This document shows positions 1 through 7,602 of a stretch of DNA of 64,000 bases, piece by piece. The DNA comes from Marinomonas piezotolerans (lineage in GTDB: Bacteria > Pseudomonadota > Gammaproteobacteria > Pseudomonadales > Marinomonadaceae). The notes below the pieces were generated by a model. That model saw only the letters and a program-made list of their open reading frames with translations, did not search any database and had not been told where the DNA came from. Within the stretch, counting starts at the first letter, position 1; the number at the start of each line of letters is the position of its first letter. The translations under genes were made by a program, and so were the position numbers. The stretch lies in contig NZ_QKRA01000001.1 of assembly GCF_003362755.1 (NCBI RefSeq), positions 248,001 to 312,000 of the forward strand. Reading direction: 5' to 3'.

Positions 1-54
1 TCGCTGATATCTGATTATTGTCACATATTCATTTAGGCAAATTCGCTTTATGGA

Positions 55-630
55 TTAGCGACAGGTGGCACCAAACTGACTGAGTGATCCTGTGGATAAC
101 TCATACTCGCAACTATTAGAGCGAAGACGTTTGTTGTCTTCCCAAGAAATAGAGACGGTTTCGGGCTCACTTTGTTGATAGCTTGGAATGAAACGATAGG
201 AAGCCAGTACGGAGATCTCACTGTTTGGGCCAAGCTCAATAGAATGACCGATAAGGCGCTGGCGTGTTTCAGGATCATAGAGAGTGTAATCGGTCGTGTA
301 TTCTCGCTTGCCATCATCATGTTCGAAGTATAACCACAGTTTGCGATACAAAACGGATTCGTTACTGGGGTTCTTAAGCGTGATCTTAGTAAAAATTTGC
401 TGAGGCGTATTCAAGCTTTGGCTTGCTTTTACAAAACCAGATTGGTTTGCGGTAGCAGCCCAGGGGGAGTGGGCACCAAATGAAATGCTCGCTAATTCAA
501 TGTTTGCGGCGGCAAATGATTTATTTGTGTAAGACAGTAGATCTTTCGCGGGGGCGTACAGCGCCATAGCGAATACCCCTAGGAATAAAGGGATAGAGTG
601 TTTGCGTAAGTAATTGATTAAAGCGTTCAT
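55..630 (-). CDS. Exported protein of unknown function, probably SOS-regulated
   Basis: I do not recognise the family. The 191-residue product has a short basic N-terminus and one hydrophobic stretch (about residues 12-30), a signal peptide or membrane anchor. A soluble, probably beta-rich periplasmic part follows, with two cysteines near the C-terminus. The ATG at 630 is preferred over the upstream GTG at 639 because AGGTGA lies 5 nt before it. Two LexA boxes lie 15 and 33 bp upstream of this start, so expression after DNA damage is predicted. The gene is transcribed away from the flavoprotein gene at 938. The call of a real gene is firm; the function is open. Confidence 0.7.
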   Translation of the reverse strand: MNALINYLRKHSIPLFLGVFAMALYAPAKDLLSYTNKSFAAANIELASISFGAHSPWAATANQSGFVKASQSLNTPQQIFTKITLKNPSNESVLYRKLWLYFEHDDGKREYTTDYTLYDPETRQRLIGHSIELGPNSEISVLASYRFIPSYQQSEPETVSISWEDNKRLRSNSCEYELSTGSLSQFGATCR

Positions 631-644
631 CCAAATCACCTATA

Positions 645-678
645 CTGTTTGTTTATACAGTACTGTATATAACAACAG
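645..678 (-). promoter_or_regulatory. Two tandem LexA (SOS) boxes
   Basis: Two sites match CTGT-N8-ACAG exactly: CTGTTTGTTTATACAG at 645-660 and CTGTATATAACAACAG at 663-678. Their centres are 18 bp apart and they sit just upstream of the start of the minus-strand gene at 630. Paired LexA sites usually mean tight repression. The sequence match is direct; binding is inferred. Confidence 0.85.
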
Positions 679-761
679 TTAATTTGTACATACTTTTCTT
701 GACAAATTCTTTAAATATTGAGTTTTTTGACGTATGTGACAGAGTCATTAAAAATTATAAA

Positions 762-788
762 AATTCTCTTGATTTAATTTAGAGAATT
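762..788. other. Inverted repeat in the divergent intergenic region
   Basis: The arms AATTCTCT (762-769) and AGAGAATT (781-788) are perfect inverted complements with an 11-base loop. They lie between the SOS gene and the flavoprotein gene. This could be an operator or a weak hairpin; nothing else identifies it. Confidence 0.35.
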
Positions 789-937
789 GATTTTTAAGGA
801 TAAATTTGAAATTCCCACAGTGTTTTTCACGGAATTTGTGGACATAAACGGCGGGGCCGCTCATCGTCTAGGTTTGGCGATTTATTTCTCTTTTTATTGG
901 GTTAGGTATAATGCCAGCCATCTTAAAAGGGGTAGGT

Positions 938-2119
938 ATGCAGAGCTACGACGTCGTAATTATAGGTGCTGGTGCATCGGGTTTGTTTTGTGCCGCGCAA
1001 GCGGGTTATCGCGGACGAAACGTGTTGGTTTTAGATCACGCGAACAAAGCAGGCAAGAAAATATTGATGTCAGGGGGAGGTCGATGCAACTTTACCAACA
1101 TGGATGCTGCGCCCAAGCATTTTCTCTCTCAGAACCCACATTTTTGTATCTCAGCCTTGCGACGCTACACACCCCAAGACTTTGTTGATCTCGTCGATAG
1201 ACATGGCTTGGAGTACGTAGAAAAAGCGCCGGGGCAACTCTTTTGTCAGCACTCTGCCAAAGACCTGTTAGAAATATTGCTAACCGAGTGTGAGTGGGCG
1301 GGGGCCGACATTCGTTTAAATACCTCCGTCGATAGCGTGGTCTCTCACGGCACTGGCTACCAGCTTACAACTTCCAATGGATTGATTGAGTGCGAATCTC
1401 TGGTCATTGCTACAGGTGGCTTGTCGATCCCGACCATGGGAGCGAGCGGGTTTGGTTACCAAATAGCAGAACAATTCGGTTTACGTGTCTTGTCGCGCCG
1501 CGCTAGCCTCGTACCCATCACCATTCAACCCAGCATGAAAGAGACGTTGTCCACACTTTCAGGCGTTAGTCTGGACATAGAAGCCAGCGCGAATGGAATG
1601 AGCTTCAAAGAGCCGATGTTATTCACCCATCGGGGGATCAGCGGTCCATCGATACTGCAGATCAGTAATTTCTGGCAACCAGGCGAAGCGCTTCAGCTCA
1701 ATCTATTGTCTGATATGAATCCAATAGAGCATTTTAAAGCGCTACGTACTGACAAACCCAAGCGCGCTCTTGAAACAGAGCTAAACACGCTGTTGCCGAA
1801 GCGTTTAGTCGAAGTGCTCAAACAAGACATCGCATTCCTAGACAAGCCCATGGCCGAGCTGTCTAACGAACAAATCAAAACCTTAGTACAACGCTTAACC
1901 GACTTCGATGTACAGCCCAACGGCACCGAAGGCTACCGCACCGCCGAAGTCACCCTTGGCGGCATCGACACCGACGAAGTCAGCTCAAAAACCTTTGAAT
2001 CAAACAAAGCCAAAGGGCTCTACTTTATTGGCGAAGTATTAGACGTCACCGGCTGGCTAGGAGGCTACAACTTCCAGTTTGCATGGTCTAGCGGCTTTGC
2101 CGCCGGGCAGTATGTGTGA
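938..2119 (+). CDS. NAD(P)/FAD-dependent oxidoreductase, YhiN/HI0933 family
   Basis: This is a flavoprotein of the HI0933/YhiN family, whose physiological substrate is not established. The Rossmann dinucleotide-binding motif GAGASG lies near residues 10-15. The SGGGRCNFTN motif typical of the family follows near residues 47-56, and the C-terminal LDVTGWLGGYNFQFAWSSG segment closes the FAD site. ATG 938 is chosen over ATG 911 because AAAAGGGG stands about 6 nt upstream and the protein then begins directly with the FAD fold, giving a family-typical 393 residues. It is the last ordinary chromosomal gene before the accessory region, which begins right at its stop codon. Confidence 0.88.
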   Translation: MQSYDVVIIGAGASGLFCAAQAGYRGRNVLVLDHANKAGKKILMSGGGRCNFTNMDAAPKHFLSQNPHFCISALRRYTPQDFVDLVDRHGLEYVEKAPGQLFCQHSAKDLLEILLTECEWAGADIRLNTSVDSVVSHGTGYQLTTSNGLIECESLVIATGGLSIPTMGASGFGYQIAEQFGLRVLSRRASLVPITIQPSMKETLSTLSGVSLDIEASANGMSFKEPMLFTHRGISGPSILQISNFWQPGEALQLNLLSDMNPIEHFKALRTDKPKRALETELNTLLPKRLVEVLKQDIAFLDKPMAELSNEQIKTLVQRLTDFDVQPNGTEGYRTAEVTLGGIDTDEVSSKTFESNKAKGLYFIGEVLDVTGWLGGYNFQFAWSSGFAAGQYV

Positions 2120-2147
2120 TGGATCGTTGGAATTAAAGTGTTAACTT
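2120..2147 (+). repeat. 28-bp repeat, left copy (partner at 11144)
   Basis: The sequence beginning TGGATCGTTGGAATTAAAGT directly after the stop codon at 2119 recurs at 11144 with about two mismatches and in the same orientation. The right-hand copy also has an inverted partner. The two copies bracket most of the accessory region, so they may be relics of a mobile element end or of a duplication junction. Their function is unknown. Confidence 0.55.
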
Positions 2148-2503
2148 TTTGTTTTGCACTGATGTGGTGCAATACGGGTTAAGAAGAGGTTGACTATTAG
2201 TTAAATAAGCGTCTAGCTAAGACTGGTCGATTCACATCTGGTTTTGCTCGGTAAAAGCAAGTGATGACAAAATAGGTTAGACCGTGACTAGGAGATTTTG
2301 TGCCTAACATCGTTTCTAGAAAACGACAAAATGATTAGAGCCAAGTCAGCGAAGTTCATCGGGGATCAAGAGCAAGTCTCTTACATGGAATCCTAATATA
2401 TGGCAGCAAAGCCACGTTTGTTATCGGTCGATTTTGCTTGTAAAAAAAGAGGGGTGTCCTTAAATGTTATACGACGCCATAAATCTCAACTTTCTCTTGA
2501 TTA
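2148..2503. other. Intergenic stretch without a recognised gene
   Basis: No convincing reading frame is visible. A small hairpin TTGCAC/GTGCAA (about 2153-2171) follows the repeat at 2120 but has no T-run, so it is not a good terminator. I found no integron integrase, no attI site and no complete attC site here. Confidence 0.4.
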
Positions 2504-2540
2504 ACCAGAGTTCTCTGGTAGGGTTATGGTGCAACCATAA
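2504..2540. promoter_or_regulatory. Paired inverted repeats upstream of the restriction-modification gene
   Basis: Two adjacent dyads precede the ATG at 2558: ACCAGAG-TT-CTCTGGT (2504-2519) and TTATGGT-GCA-ACCATAA (2524-2540). Such sites often act as operators for self-regulated restriction-modification genes, although no controller protein is encoded next door. The symmetry is direct; the role is inferred. Confidence 0.5.
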
Positions 2541-2557
2541 TTACCTGGGTCATAGTC

Positions 2558-5200
2558 ATGAGTGAAGAGATTTTAAAACGTGGATACGATAAAAGTGGAG
2601 ATCGACTTGGTGAGTGGGAATTGTTCACTATTGGTGAAACAACCATCAATCAACTTAAAAAGTTTAATATTGTACCTAAAAAAACTTATGGAAGTGATGG
2701 CAGACGACAGCCCGATGAAATTGTAATTGATCGAAGGAATGGGGTTCCAGAAGTTATTGCTGTTGTTGAGTTTAAATCACCACAAGAATTTGACTCTGAA
2801 AAGAAAAAACTTGCAGCTGTAGAGCAATGTGTAAACAACTATTGCAAGCCACTAGATGCAAAGATTGGCATTGTAACAGATAGAACAGAGTACATTTGGA
2901 TAAACCCTTTACATGAAAGTGGGTATGAAATTGCTAAACGAGAAGATGGTTATCAGCTTGAAGAGTTGTTTGATCCTAAAAAAGATAAGAGTCGTTCAGA
3001 ATTAATTATATCTAAATGCCTTTCTTCATTTTCATCGAAAAACTCCCAAATAACAAAAGCCGAATTAAGAGATCCCTCAGATCTTGCTGACAAAGTATGG
3101 CAGACAATATGGCTGGCAAGTGGTGAAAATCCAGATATTTGCTTGGCAACATTTGTAGAGATATTTCTCTTCAAATACCTTAGTGATTTAGGGGTGTTAA
3201 CTTATAATAATGATGGTATTGATATATCGTTCGAGAATACTATAAAAATACCTGAAGATAGGGTTTTTAACTTTTACTTTAAAAATGTGCGACCTTACAT
3301 CAAAGAAATATTTCCTGCAGATCTAGTTGATGGCACGTCAGTCATAAACGGGATTGTGTTAGATCCAGATATTGGGGAGCACAATTTTATTTTTAAAGAA
3401 ATCTTGGACGGCTTTTCGAATTTTGGGGAGCTAAAGAATATTGATCCGGAATTTAAATCTAGATTATATGAAAACTTCCTAAAAAAAAGCATGAGTCAAA
3501 AAAATTGGGGACAGTTTTTTACACCTAGAAATGTGGTTAAAGCTATCATAGAGATGAGTGGCTTAAAGACTCTTCCTTCTGGAAGTCGAGTTTGTGATCC
3601 AGCTAGCGGCGTGGGAGGATTCCTGCTAGAGTCTATAAATACTGTTCGCCCAAAAGACTATACCTTCTATAATAATAAAATAGAAAGAAAGATTGAGTAT
3701 TTCGGTACCGATAGAGACAAGAAAACCATAATACTCGCAAAAGCTAATATGCTTATTCATATGAACGAACTTGTTAGTAATTTCTCAAAGTTTCCTAAAG
3801 AATTTTCAAAAATTTTCAATAAAACATTTACTTCATGCCATAGCTCCATTTTGGGCTCACTGTCTGTGCTCGATAGAGACTGTTATGACCTAGTGCTCAC
3901 AAATCCGCCGTATGTCGTAACTGGTACAAGTACTATTAAAAAATATATATCCGAAGACTCAAATCTTAGACAATACTATAGAGTTAATGGTGCAGGTATA
4001 GAAGGCTTGTTTATTGAAAAGATTATTAATTCATTAAAGCCAGGTGGAAAAACCTTTGTAGTTGTTCCAGATGGGCTTTTAAACAGGTTGTCGGATGAAA
4101 AATTGCGCAAGTTCATACTAGATAAATGCATTCTATTGGGTCTGATTTCATTGCCAAAAAACACTTTTTATACGACGCCTAAAAAAACTTATATTCTTTG
4201 CCTGCAAAAGAAAATCAACTTAGATGACCTGCAAAATGAACGTGTCTTTACATATGTTATAAGCAACACCGGAGAGACATTAGACGCACAAAGATTTGAA
4301 TGTGAAAATGATTTTCCTGATATGGTAAGGAATTTTAAGGTATTTTGCGCAGATCCAGACGGCTTTGAAAGTAATAATTTGCAATGTAAAACTTGGCCTA
4401 TATCAAAGTTCGCACCAGAAGATCACTGGAGCGTGGACCGGTGGTGGTCTGCAAAAGAAAGAATAGAGCTGGGCATTGATGATGAAAAAACAATTACTGA
4501 TCCTACAGATTTTTCGAAAATATTGATTAAACACCAGCAGCTAATAGAAAACCTTTCAGGCAGACTTAAGAATGCCCAGAAAAAAATACCTAAAATTGAA
4601 AATTACGTCGAAATTGAGTTGTCTAATGATGATTACTTCCATTTAGCTATTGGGAAGAGAGTTTTAAAACAGGAAGTATATAACTCAGATGGGGACATTC
4701 CAGTATATAGTGCAAATGTGAAGGAACCCTTTGGGTTTATGTCCTCTACTAATATAAGTAATTTTAGTAAGCCGTACGTATTATGGGGAATTGATGGGAA
4801 TTTTGAATTTTCTGTGAAGTTGGTGGGTGATAAATTTCGAAGTACTGATCATTGCGGAACTATTAGAATTGAGCGAGAGGATATAAACCCATTATTTATA
4901 TATTATGCACTGCATGCTATCAGGGAAGAAAATAGGCTGGATAGAGAGCTAAGAGCAAACCTTAAAAATATAAGTAAGTTTCTTATTAGGATCCCTGTTA
5001 TCAAGGATAAGTCTGGTGCACCAAAAGTAATTAAAGGTAATGTGAAAAAGAACGGCGAGATACCAGATCTTTATGTATTTGATACGGAATTGCAACAAAA
5101 AATCGTTGATTACTATACAGAGTTTGAAGACGTTAAATCTCAAATATTTGAGTCGGCTAATCATATAAATATTCTAGAAATGGAAACTATAAAGCATTAA
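2558..5200 (+). CDS. Single-chain restriction-modification protein (nuclease-methylase-specificity fusion)
   Basis: The 880-residue protein appears to combine three functions. The N-terminal part has a PD-(D/E)xK-like signature, with PDE near residue 51 and EFK near 70-73, resembling HsdR N-terminal nuclease domains. The middle is an N6-adenine methylase of HsdM type: QFFTPR about 318-323, AdoMet motif I DPASGVGG about 347-354 and catalytic NPPY about 449-452. The C-terminal quarter (about residues 690-870) looks like one target-recognition domain of an HsdS subunit. This is the layout of type IIG/type I-derived enzymes that cut and methylate with one polypeptide. The gene is AT-rich compared with its neighbours and ends just before an attC remnant, suggesting transfer as a cassette. 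Target site and nuclease activity cannot be read from sequence. Confidence 0.75.
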   Translation: MSEEILKRGYDKSGDRLGEWELFTIGETTINQLKKFNIVPKKTYGSDGRRQPDEIVIDRRNGVPEVIAVVEFKSPQEFDSEKKKLAAVEQCVNNYCKPLDAKIGIVTDRTEYIWINPLHESGYEIAKREDGYQLEELFDPKKDKSRSELIISKCLSSFSSKNSQITKAELRDPSDLADKVWQTIWLASGENPDICLATFVEIFLFKYLSDLGVLTYNNDGIDISFENTIKIPEDRVFNFYFKNVRPYIKEIFPADLVDGTSVINGIVLDPDIGEHNFIFKEILDGFSNFGELKNIDPEFKSRLYENFLKKSMSQKNWGQFFTPRNVVKAIIEMSGLKTLPSGSRVCDPASGVGGFLLESINTVRPKDYTFYNNKIERKIEYFGTDRDKKTIILAKANMLIHMNELVSNFSKFPKEFSKIFNKTFTSCHSSILGSLSVLDRDCYDLVLTNPPYVVTGTSTIKKYISEDSNLRQYYRVNGAGIEGLFIEKIINSLKPGGKTFVVVPDGLLNRLSDEKLRKFILDKCILLGLISLPKNTFYTTPKKTYILCLQKKINLDDLQNERVFTYVISNTGETLDAQRFECENDFPDMVRNFKVFCADPDGFESNNLQCKTWPISKFAPEDHWSVDRWWSAKERIELGIDDEKTITDPTDFSKILIKHQQLIENLSGRLKNAQKKIPKIENYVEIELSNDDYFHLAIGKRVLKQEVYNSDGDIPVYSANVKEPFGFMSSTNISNFSKPYVLWGIDGNFEFSVKLVGDKFRSTDHCGTIRIEREDINPLFIYYALHAIREENRLDRELRANLKNISKFLIRIPVIKDKSGAPKVIKGNVKKNGEIPDLYVFDTELQQKIVDYYTEFEDVKSQIFESANHINILEMETIKH

Positions 5201-5206
5201 ATCGTA

Positions 5207-5251
5207 TAACAAGTCAAAGCATGCCGACGGAGCAAATCTGCGCCAGTGTTT
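5207..5251 (+). other. Truncated attC recombination site
   Basis: Immediately after the restriction-modification gene, TAACAAGTCAAAGC, a central GC-rich hairpin (GCCGACGGAGCAAATCTGCG) and GTGTTTGA follow the order of an attC site. The expected right-hand GCGTTA core is missing, replaced by the REP-like element starting at 5258. It resembles the site at 11342. This is a decayed cassette boundary. Confidence 0.6.
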
Positions 5252-5258
5252 GAAGAAA

Positions 5259-5293
5259 CAATTGGGGTCAGATGAAAATAGAGCACTGACCCC
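5259..5293. repeat. REP-like palindrome, copy 1 (short form)
   Basis: CAATTGGGGTCAGATGAAAA begins the element. GGGGTCAG at 5264 pairs with CTGACCCC at 5286-5293. The same left end occurs at 5681, 7190 and 9104. Palindromes with this GGGGTCAG core are typical of REP elements mobilised by RAYT (Y1-type) transposases; no such transposase is in the window. Confidence 0.65.
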
Positions 5294-5459
5294 ATCCGTA
5301 TTCCCCAGACACGCATTACGCTATTTTTAAATTTCTTATCCTAATGTCATCCGTACTTCCTTCAATCCTCGATCCAGCTTGACCTATCGAGTCGGCAGGG
5401 TTGTGTGTTGAGCCCACAATCCCCAAAACCTGTTGTCACAATCCGCCGCCAAAACTATA

Positions 5460-5475
5460 CTGTATAAATACACAG
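5460..5475 (+). promoter_or_regulatory. LexA box of the truncated umuD copy
   Basis: CTGTATAAATACACAG is an exact CTGT-N8-ACAG site 20 bp before the ATG at 5495. It is intact although the gene it serves is truncated. Confidence 0.85.
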
Positions 5476-5494
5476 TATTCAGGTTTTGTGCATT

Positions 5495-5716
5495 ATGAAG
5501 GTCACTTATCTTGGCTCTGCTGAATCGGCCGCTTTTCTTTCAGCTAATAAGTTAAACCTCCCACTCTATGTTGAGTCAGTGTCGGCTGGGTTTCCGTCTC
5601 CAGCTCAGGACTTTGTGGAGCGCACGTTAGATTTGAATGAGCTGTGTATTCAGCACTCGAGCGCTACCTTCTTTGTCAACAATTGGGGTCAGATGAAAAT
5701 AAAATTTTTCATCTGA
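5495..5716 (+). pseudogene. umuD: Truncated umuD copy
   Basis: The first 61 codons match the complete umuD at 9350 with a few substitutions, including the Ala-Gly cleavage site near residue 31. The frame then runs into a REP-like palindrome and ends with the foreign tail NNWGQMKIKFFI. The catalytic serine and lysine (Ser67 and Lys104 in the full copy) are both absent, so it cannot be a protease or form normal UmuD'. Promoter and LexA box remain intact, so a short SOS-induced peptide could still be made. Confidence 0.85.
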
Positions 5717-5723
5717 CCCCAAT
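5682..5723. repeat. REP-like palindrome, copy 2 (long perfect form)
   Basis: A 19-base arm beginning ATTGGGGTCAGATG (5682-5700) is followed by AAAA and its near-perfect complement ending CATCTGACCCCAAT (5705-5723). It interrupts the truncated umuD. The right flank AATAGCTGC is shared with the copy at 7191, so the repeated unit extends beyond the hairpin. Confidence 0.8.
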
Positions 5724-5741
5724 AGCTGCTTAAGTGATTAA

Positions 5742-5909
5742 GAAATTAATTCCCTCTATTACAACGGTAAGAATTCGCCTTATTTTGAAAAGCTGGTAAA
5801 GCTTCGTAGTAAAATAGGTGTAATAATGCAAGAAAAATCTAAGGACTTACTCACAAAAATCGTAAGCGAAGCAATGCAAGGTGCATTTAAACAACTTCCT
5901 CCTGATTAA
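5742..5909 (+). pseudogene. Orphan 3' end of a lost cassette gene
   Basis: An open frame of about 55 codons, ending ...SEAMQGAFKQLPPD at 5909, has no proper start and is directly followed by an attC site at 5913. An internal ATG at 5826 gives only 27 residues. The charged, helix-rich sequence looks like the C-terminus of a real protein whose 5' part was replaced by the umuD/REP block. Family not recognised. Confidence 0.45.
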
Positions 5910-5912
5910 AAA

Positions 5913-6015
5913 TATAACAAACGGCTGTACCGGATAAATTTCTGCTGTCACCTTTTGTGCAAAATACGCACAAAATCCGCCATCAAAAATTTGCTCGGTG
6001 AGCCGGGCGTTATGG
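5913..6015 (+). other. attC recombination site (about 103 bp)
   Basis: The left end TATAACAAACGGCTGTACCG pairs with the right end CGGTGAGCCGGGCGTTA: the reverse complement of the right arm reads TAACGCCCGGCTCACCG. The interior holds a further hairpin, TTTTGTGC/GCACAAAA. The length and TAACAAACG...GCGTTA ends resemble the repeats of Vibrio superintegrons. Confidence 0.75.
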
Positions 6016-6059
6016 CAATAGAACTCAAATTCAGCTCAAGTGATTAAGGAACAGTCGAT

Positions 6060-6407
6060 ATGGCAGATAATCAAGAAGAGTTAAAAATTGCGGAAAAGTA
6101 TCTCACTGAATTGCTAAACGCAGATCAAAACGGAGATTATGCTTCTTTCATAAAACGTTATGAAACTGTTGATTCAGGTTTTAGCGAAGATGTTTTTATC
6201 AAAGACGTAGAGGCGATGAAAGATGAGTTAGGGACCTACAAAGAAAGGGTATATCTTGGCTCGTTAAATTGCTCGGGTAAAGGTAGCTCACAGAGATCTT
6301 TAAGGTTTGTGTGGCGTGGAATTTATGAAAAGCATGAGGCTCTTATCGTCTTGGGTATACACCAAAACTCCGGTGTCTGGTACGTTAATGAGAATCATAT
6401 TTCTTAG
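6060..6407 (+). CDS. Cassette-borne hypothetical protein, possibly NTF2-like
   Basis: The 115-residue soluble protein has no signal peptide or cysteine cluster. An N-terminal helical stretch with FIKRYE, then VEAMKDELG and a C-terminal beta-rich half, recalls small NTF2-like (DUF3887/DUF4019-like) folds, but the match is by eye and weak. The start ATG follows AAGGAACAG. It sits alone between attC sites at 5913 and 6429, the standard layout of an integron gene cassette. Expression would depend on an outside promoter or on the spacer sequence. Confidence 0.6.
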   Translation: MADNQEELKIAEKYLTELLNADQNGDYASFIKRYETVDSGFSEDVFIKDVEAMKDELGTYKERVYLGSLNCSGKGSSQRSLRFVWRGIYEKHEALIVLGIHQNSGVWYVNENHIS

Positions 6408-6428
6408 TCGTGTAGTTGTGCAGCGGCC

Positions 6429-6474
6429 ATAACAAACAGCTCCAGCTCACATGCTTGCTGAGCCGGGCGTGAAC
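6429..6474 (+). other. Short attC recombination site
   Basis: CATAACAAACAGCTCCAGC on the left pairs with GCTGAGCCGGGCGTGAAC on the right around a short loop. The right core is GTGAACT instead of GTTRRRY, so it may be impaired. The arms are closely related to the site at 5913. Confidence 0.65.
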
Positions 6475-6489
6475 TCTTAAGGAGATAGA

Positions 6490-7104
6490 GTGAAGAAATT
6501 ACCAATTGCATCATTTGGACTAGGTTTAACAACTATATTTTTCTCAATGATTGTCGCTTATATCGTCACCGGATCTTTTCTTGGTAAAGTAACGATGATT
6601 GAGCTTAAATCATACGGAGGTATTAATGTATCTAACTTGGTGAATTGGGAGGTTTGGACGTTATTTACATCCCAGTTGGTGCATGCCAAACAATACCATA
6701 TGTTTTACAACGTCTTATCTCTTGTTGTATTAGGGTATGCCATAGAGAAACGTATTGGCTGGTCTATGTTTCTCTTAGTTTGGTTTTTATCGGGCGCTTC
6801 AGGAACGTTGTATAGCACTCTATTTGTACAAGCACCATGGAATACTGGAACAGGTGGTTCTCAAGCTGTATTGGGTATTGCCGGCTTTGGAATTATTCTA
6901 ACAACGATTATGCATGACAAACGCAATATAATTTATGCGTTATTGTTTGCATTAATCCCGGCTTTTTCGCTCGATCTTATTTTTGCTAATTATCCGAAGC
7001 CTGGCCATGTTTTAAGCTTGGCTGTCGGGATGGTGCTAGGCGTTTTTTACGTAAATAAGCTAACAAAAAGCTCAAATAAGGACGCCGCAAGTGGCGCCGC
7101 TTAG
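6490..7104 (+). CDS. Rhomboid-family intramembrane serine protease on a gene cassette
   Basis: The 204-residue polytopic membrane protein carries the rhomboid catalytic dyad: Ser124 in GTGGSQA and His173 in KPGHVLS. It also has the HxxxN-type motif HMFYN near residues 75-79 in the preceding helix. Six hydrophobic segments are apparent. Rhomboids cut substrates within or near the membrane; short members like this include rhombosortases, but no GlyGly-CTERM substrate is visible nearby. The GTG start has a strong AAGGAGAT signal 5 nt upstream. The stop codon TAG lies inside the following attC site, which overlaps the last 15 codons, so the C-terminal tail is set by the recombination site. Confidence 0.85.
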   Translation: MKKLPIASFGLGLTTIFFSMIVAYIVTGSFLGKVTMIELKSYGGINVSNLVNWEVWTLFTSQLVHAKQYHMFYNVLSLVVLGYAIEKRIGWSMFLLVWFLSGASGTLYSTLFVQAPWNTGTGGSQAVLGIAGFGIILTTIMHDKRNIIYALLFALIPAFSLDLIFANYPKPGHVLSLAVGMVLGVFYVNKLTKSSNKDAASGAA

Positions 7105-7117
7105 CTTGGCGTTAAAT
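7059..7117 (+). other. attC recombination site (classical 59-base element)
   Basis: The left core GCTAACA (7059-7065) with AAAAAGCT pairs with AGCTTGGC and the right core GTTAAAT (7111-7117). A central GC hairpin GGACGCCGC...GGCGCCGC lies between. This is the best-conserved attC in the window and has the canonical length of 59 bp. It overlaps the 3' end of the rhomboid gene. Confidence 0.85.
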
Positions 7118-7135
7118 TTTTAATTGAGTTAAGTA

Positions 7136-7225
7136 ATGAACATTGAGATTGTAGAAACAGCAGATCATCTTAAGCTAATAGAAATCAACAATTGGGGTCA
7201 GATGAAAATAAAATTCTTCATCTGA
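7136..7225 (+). pseudogene. 5' remnant of a cassette gene cut by a REP-like palindrome
   Basis: After the attC at 7059, a new frame starts MNIEIVETADHLKLIEI, a plausible cassette gene start (perhaps a GNAT). After 17 codons it enters the palindrome at 7191 and ends NNWGQMKIKFFI-stop, exactly the tail seen on the truncated umuD at 5495. The rest of the gene is gone. Confidence 0.55.
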
Positions 7226-7231
7226 CCCAAT
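7191..7231. repeat. REP-like palindrome, copy 3
   Basis: It is almost identical to copy 2 at 5682, with one C lost in the right arm (CTGACCCAAT) and the same right flank AATAGCTGC. It forms the left border of the segment carrying the AFG1-type ATPase. Confidence 0.8.
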
Positions 7232-7602
7232 AGCTGCGAGCAAAGTTGAGTTAGATTAGTTAACTAAATGATATAAGCGACCTTGTCCGGCTCAGGCGAG
7301 ACGCAACGACTTCGGTGGCCTCGATAAGCGCTGGCCCACTCCGAACCGTGAGAGTTTTTAAACAAACTGGTAAAGCAGACGCAATTCTCTTTCACTCGAA
7401 GCTGCTTTAAACCCTAGGTCTCGACCCACGGCATACCTTTCCTGATGAATTTGATCGCTAACCTATAGGTCGAAAATATTCAGATAAGACTAGGCTGCTT
7501 TATCTATGGAACATAAATCTCTAGACCTGAGGCAATCCAAAAAGCGAGAAGAAGCGTACTTGATTATACTATCCCTACCATGTTGATAAACTTATCAGCC
7601 CC
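7232..7602. other. Intergenic stretch of unlike composition before the AFG1-type gene
   Basis: No gene, attC site, LexA box or convincing promoter was found. The segment is richer in G+C than the cassettes to its left and shares no visible repeat with the rest of the window. It seems to belong with the ATPase gene that follows. Confidence 0.4.

Larger units (their letters stand above)
5259..5678 (+). repeat. Direct repeat block of about 420 bp (copy A)
   Basis: This segment contains a REP-like left end, an untranslated leader, a LexA box and the first codons of umuD. It is repeated at about 9103-9537 with scattered differences. Copy A ends where a second REP-like palindrome interrupts the umuD reading frame. 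Recombination between A and B would delete or duplicate about 3.8 kb. Confidence 0.8.

Noticed and set aside
787..1188. Plus-strand open frame of 133 codons overlapping the YhiN-like gene
   Set aside because: It overlaps the flavoprotein in another frame, begins without a ribosome-binding site and shows no protein-like pattern.
5264..5723. GGGGTCAG palindromes as ordinary transcription terminators
   Set aside because: They lack a proper T-run after the stem, lie in reading frames and recur with conserved flanks, so a REP-type repeat is the better reading.
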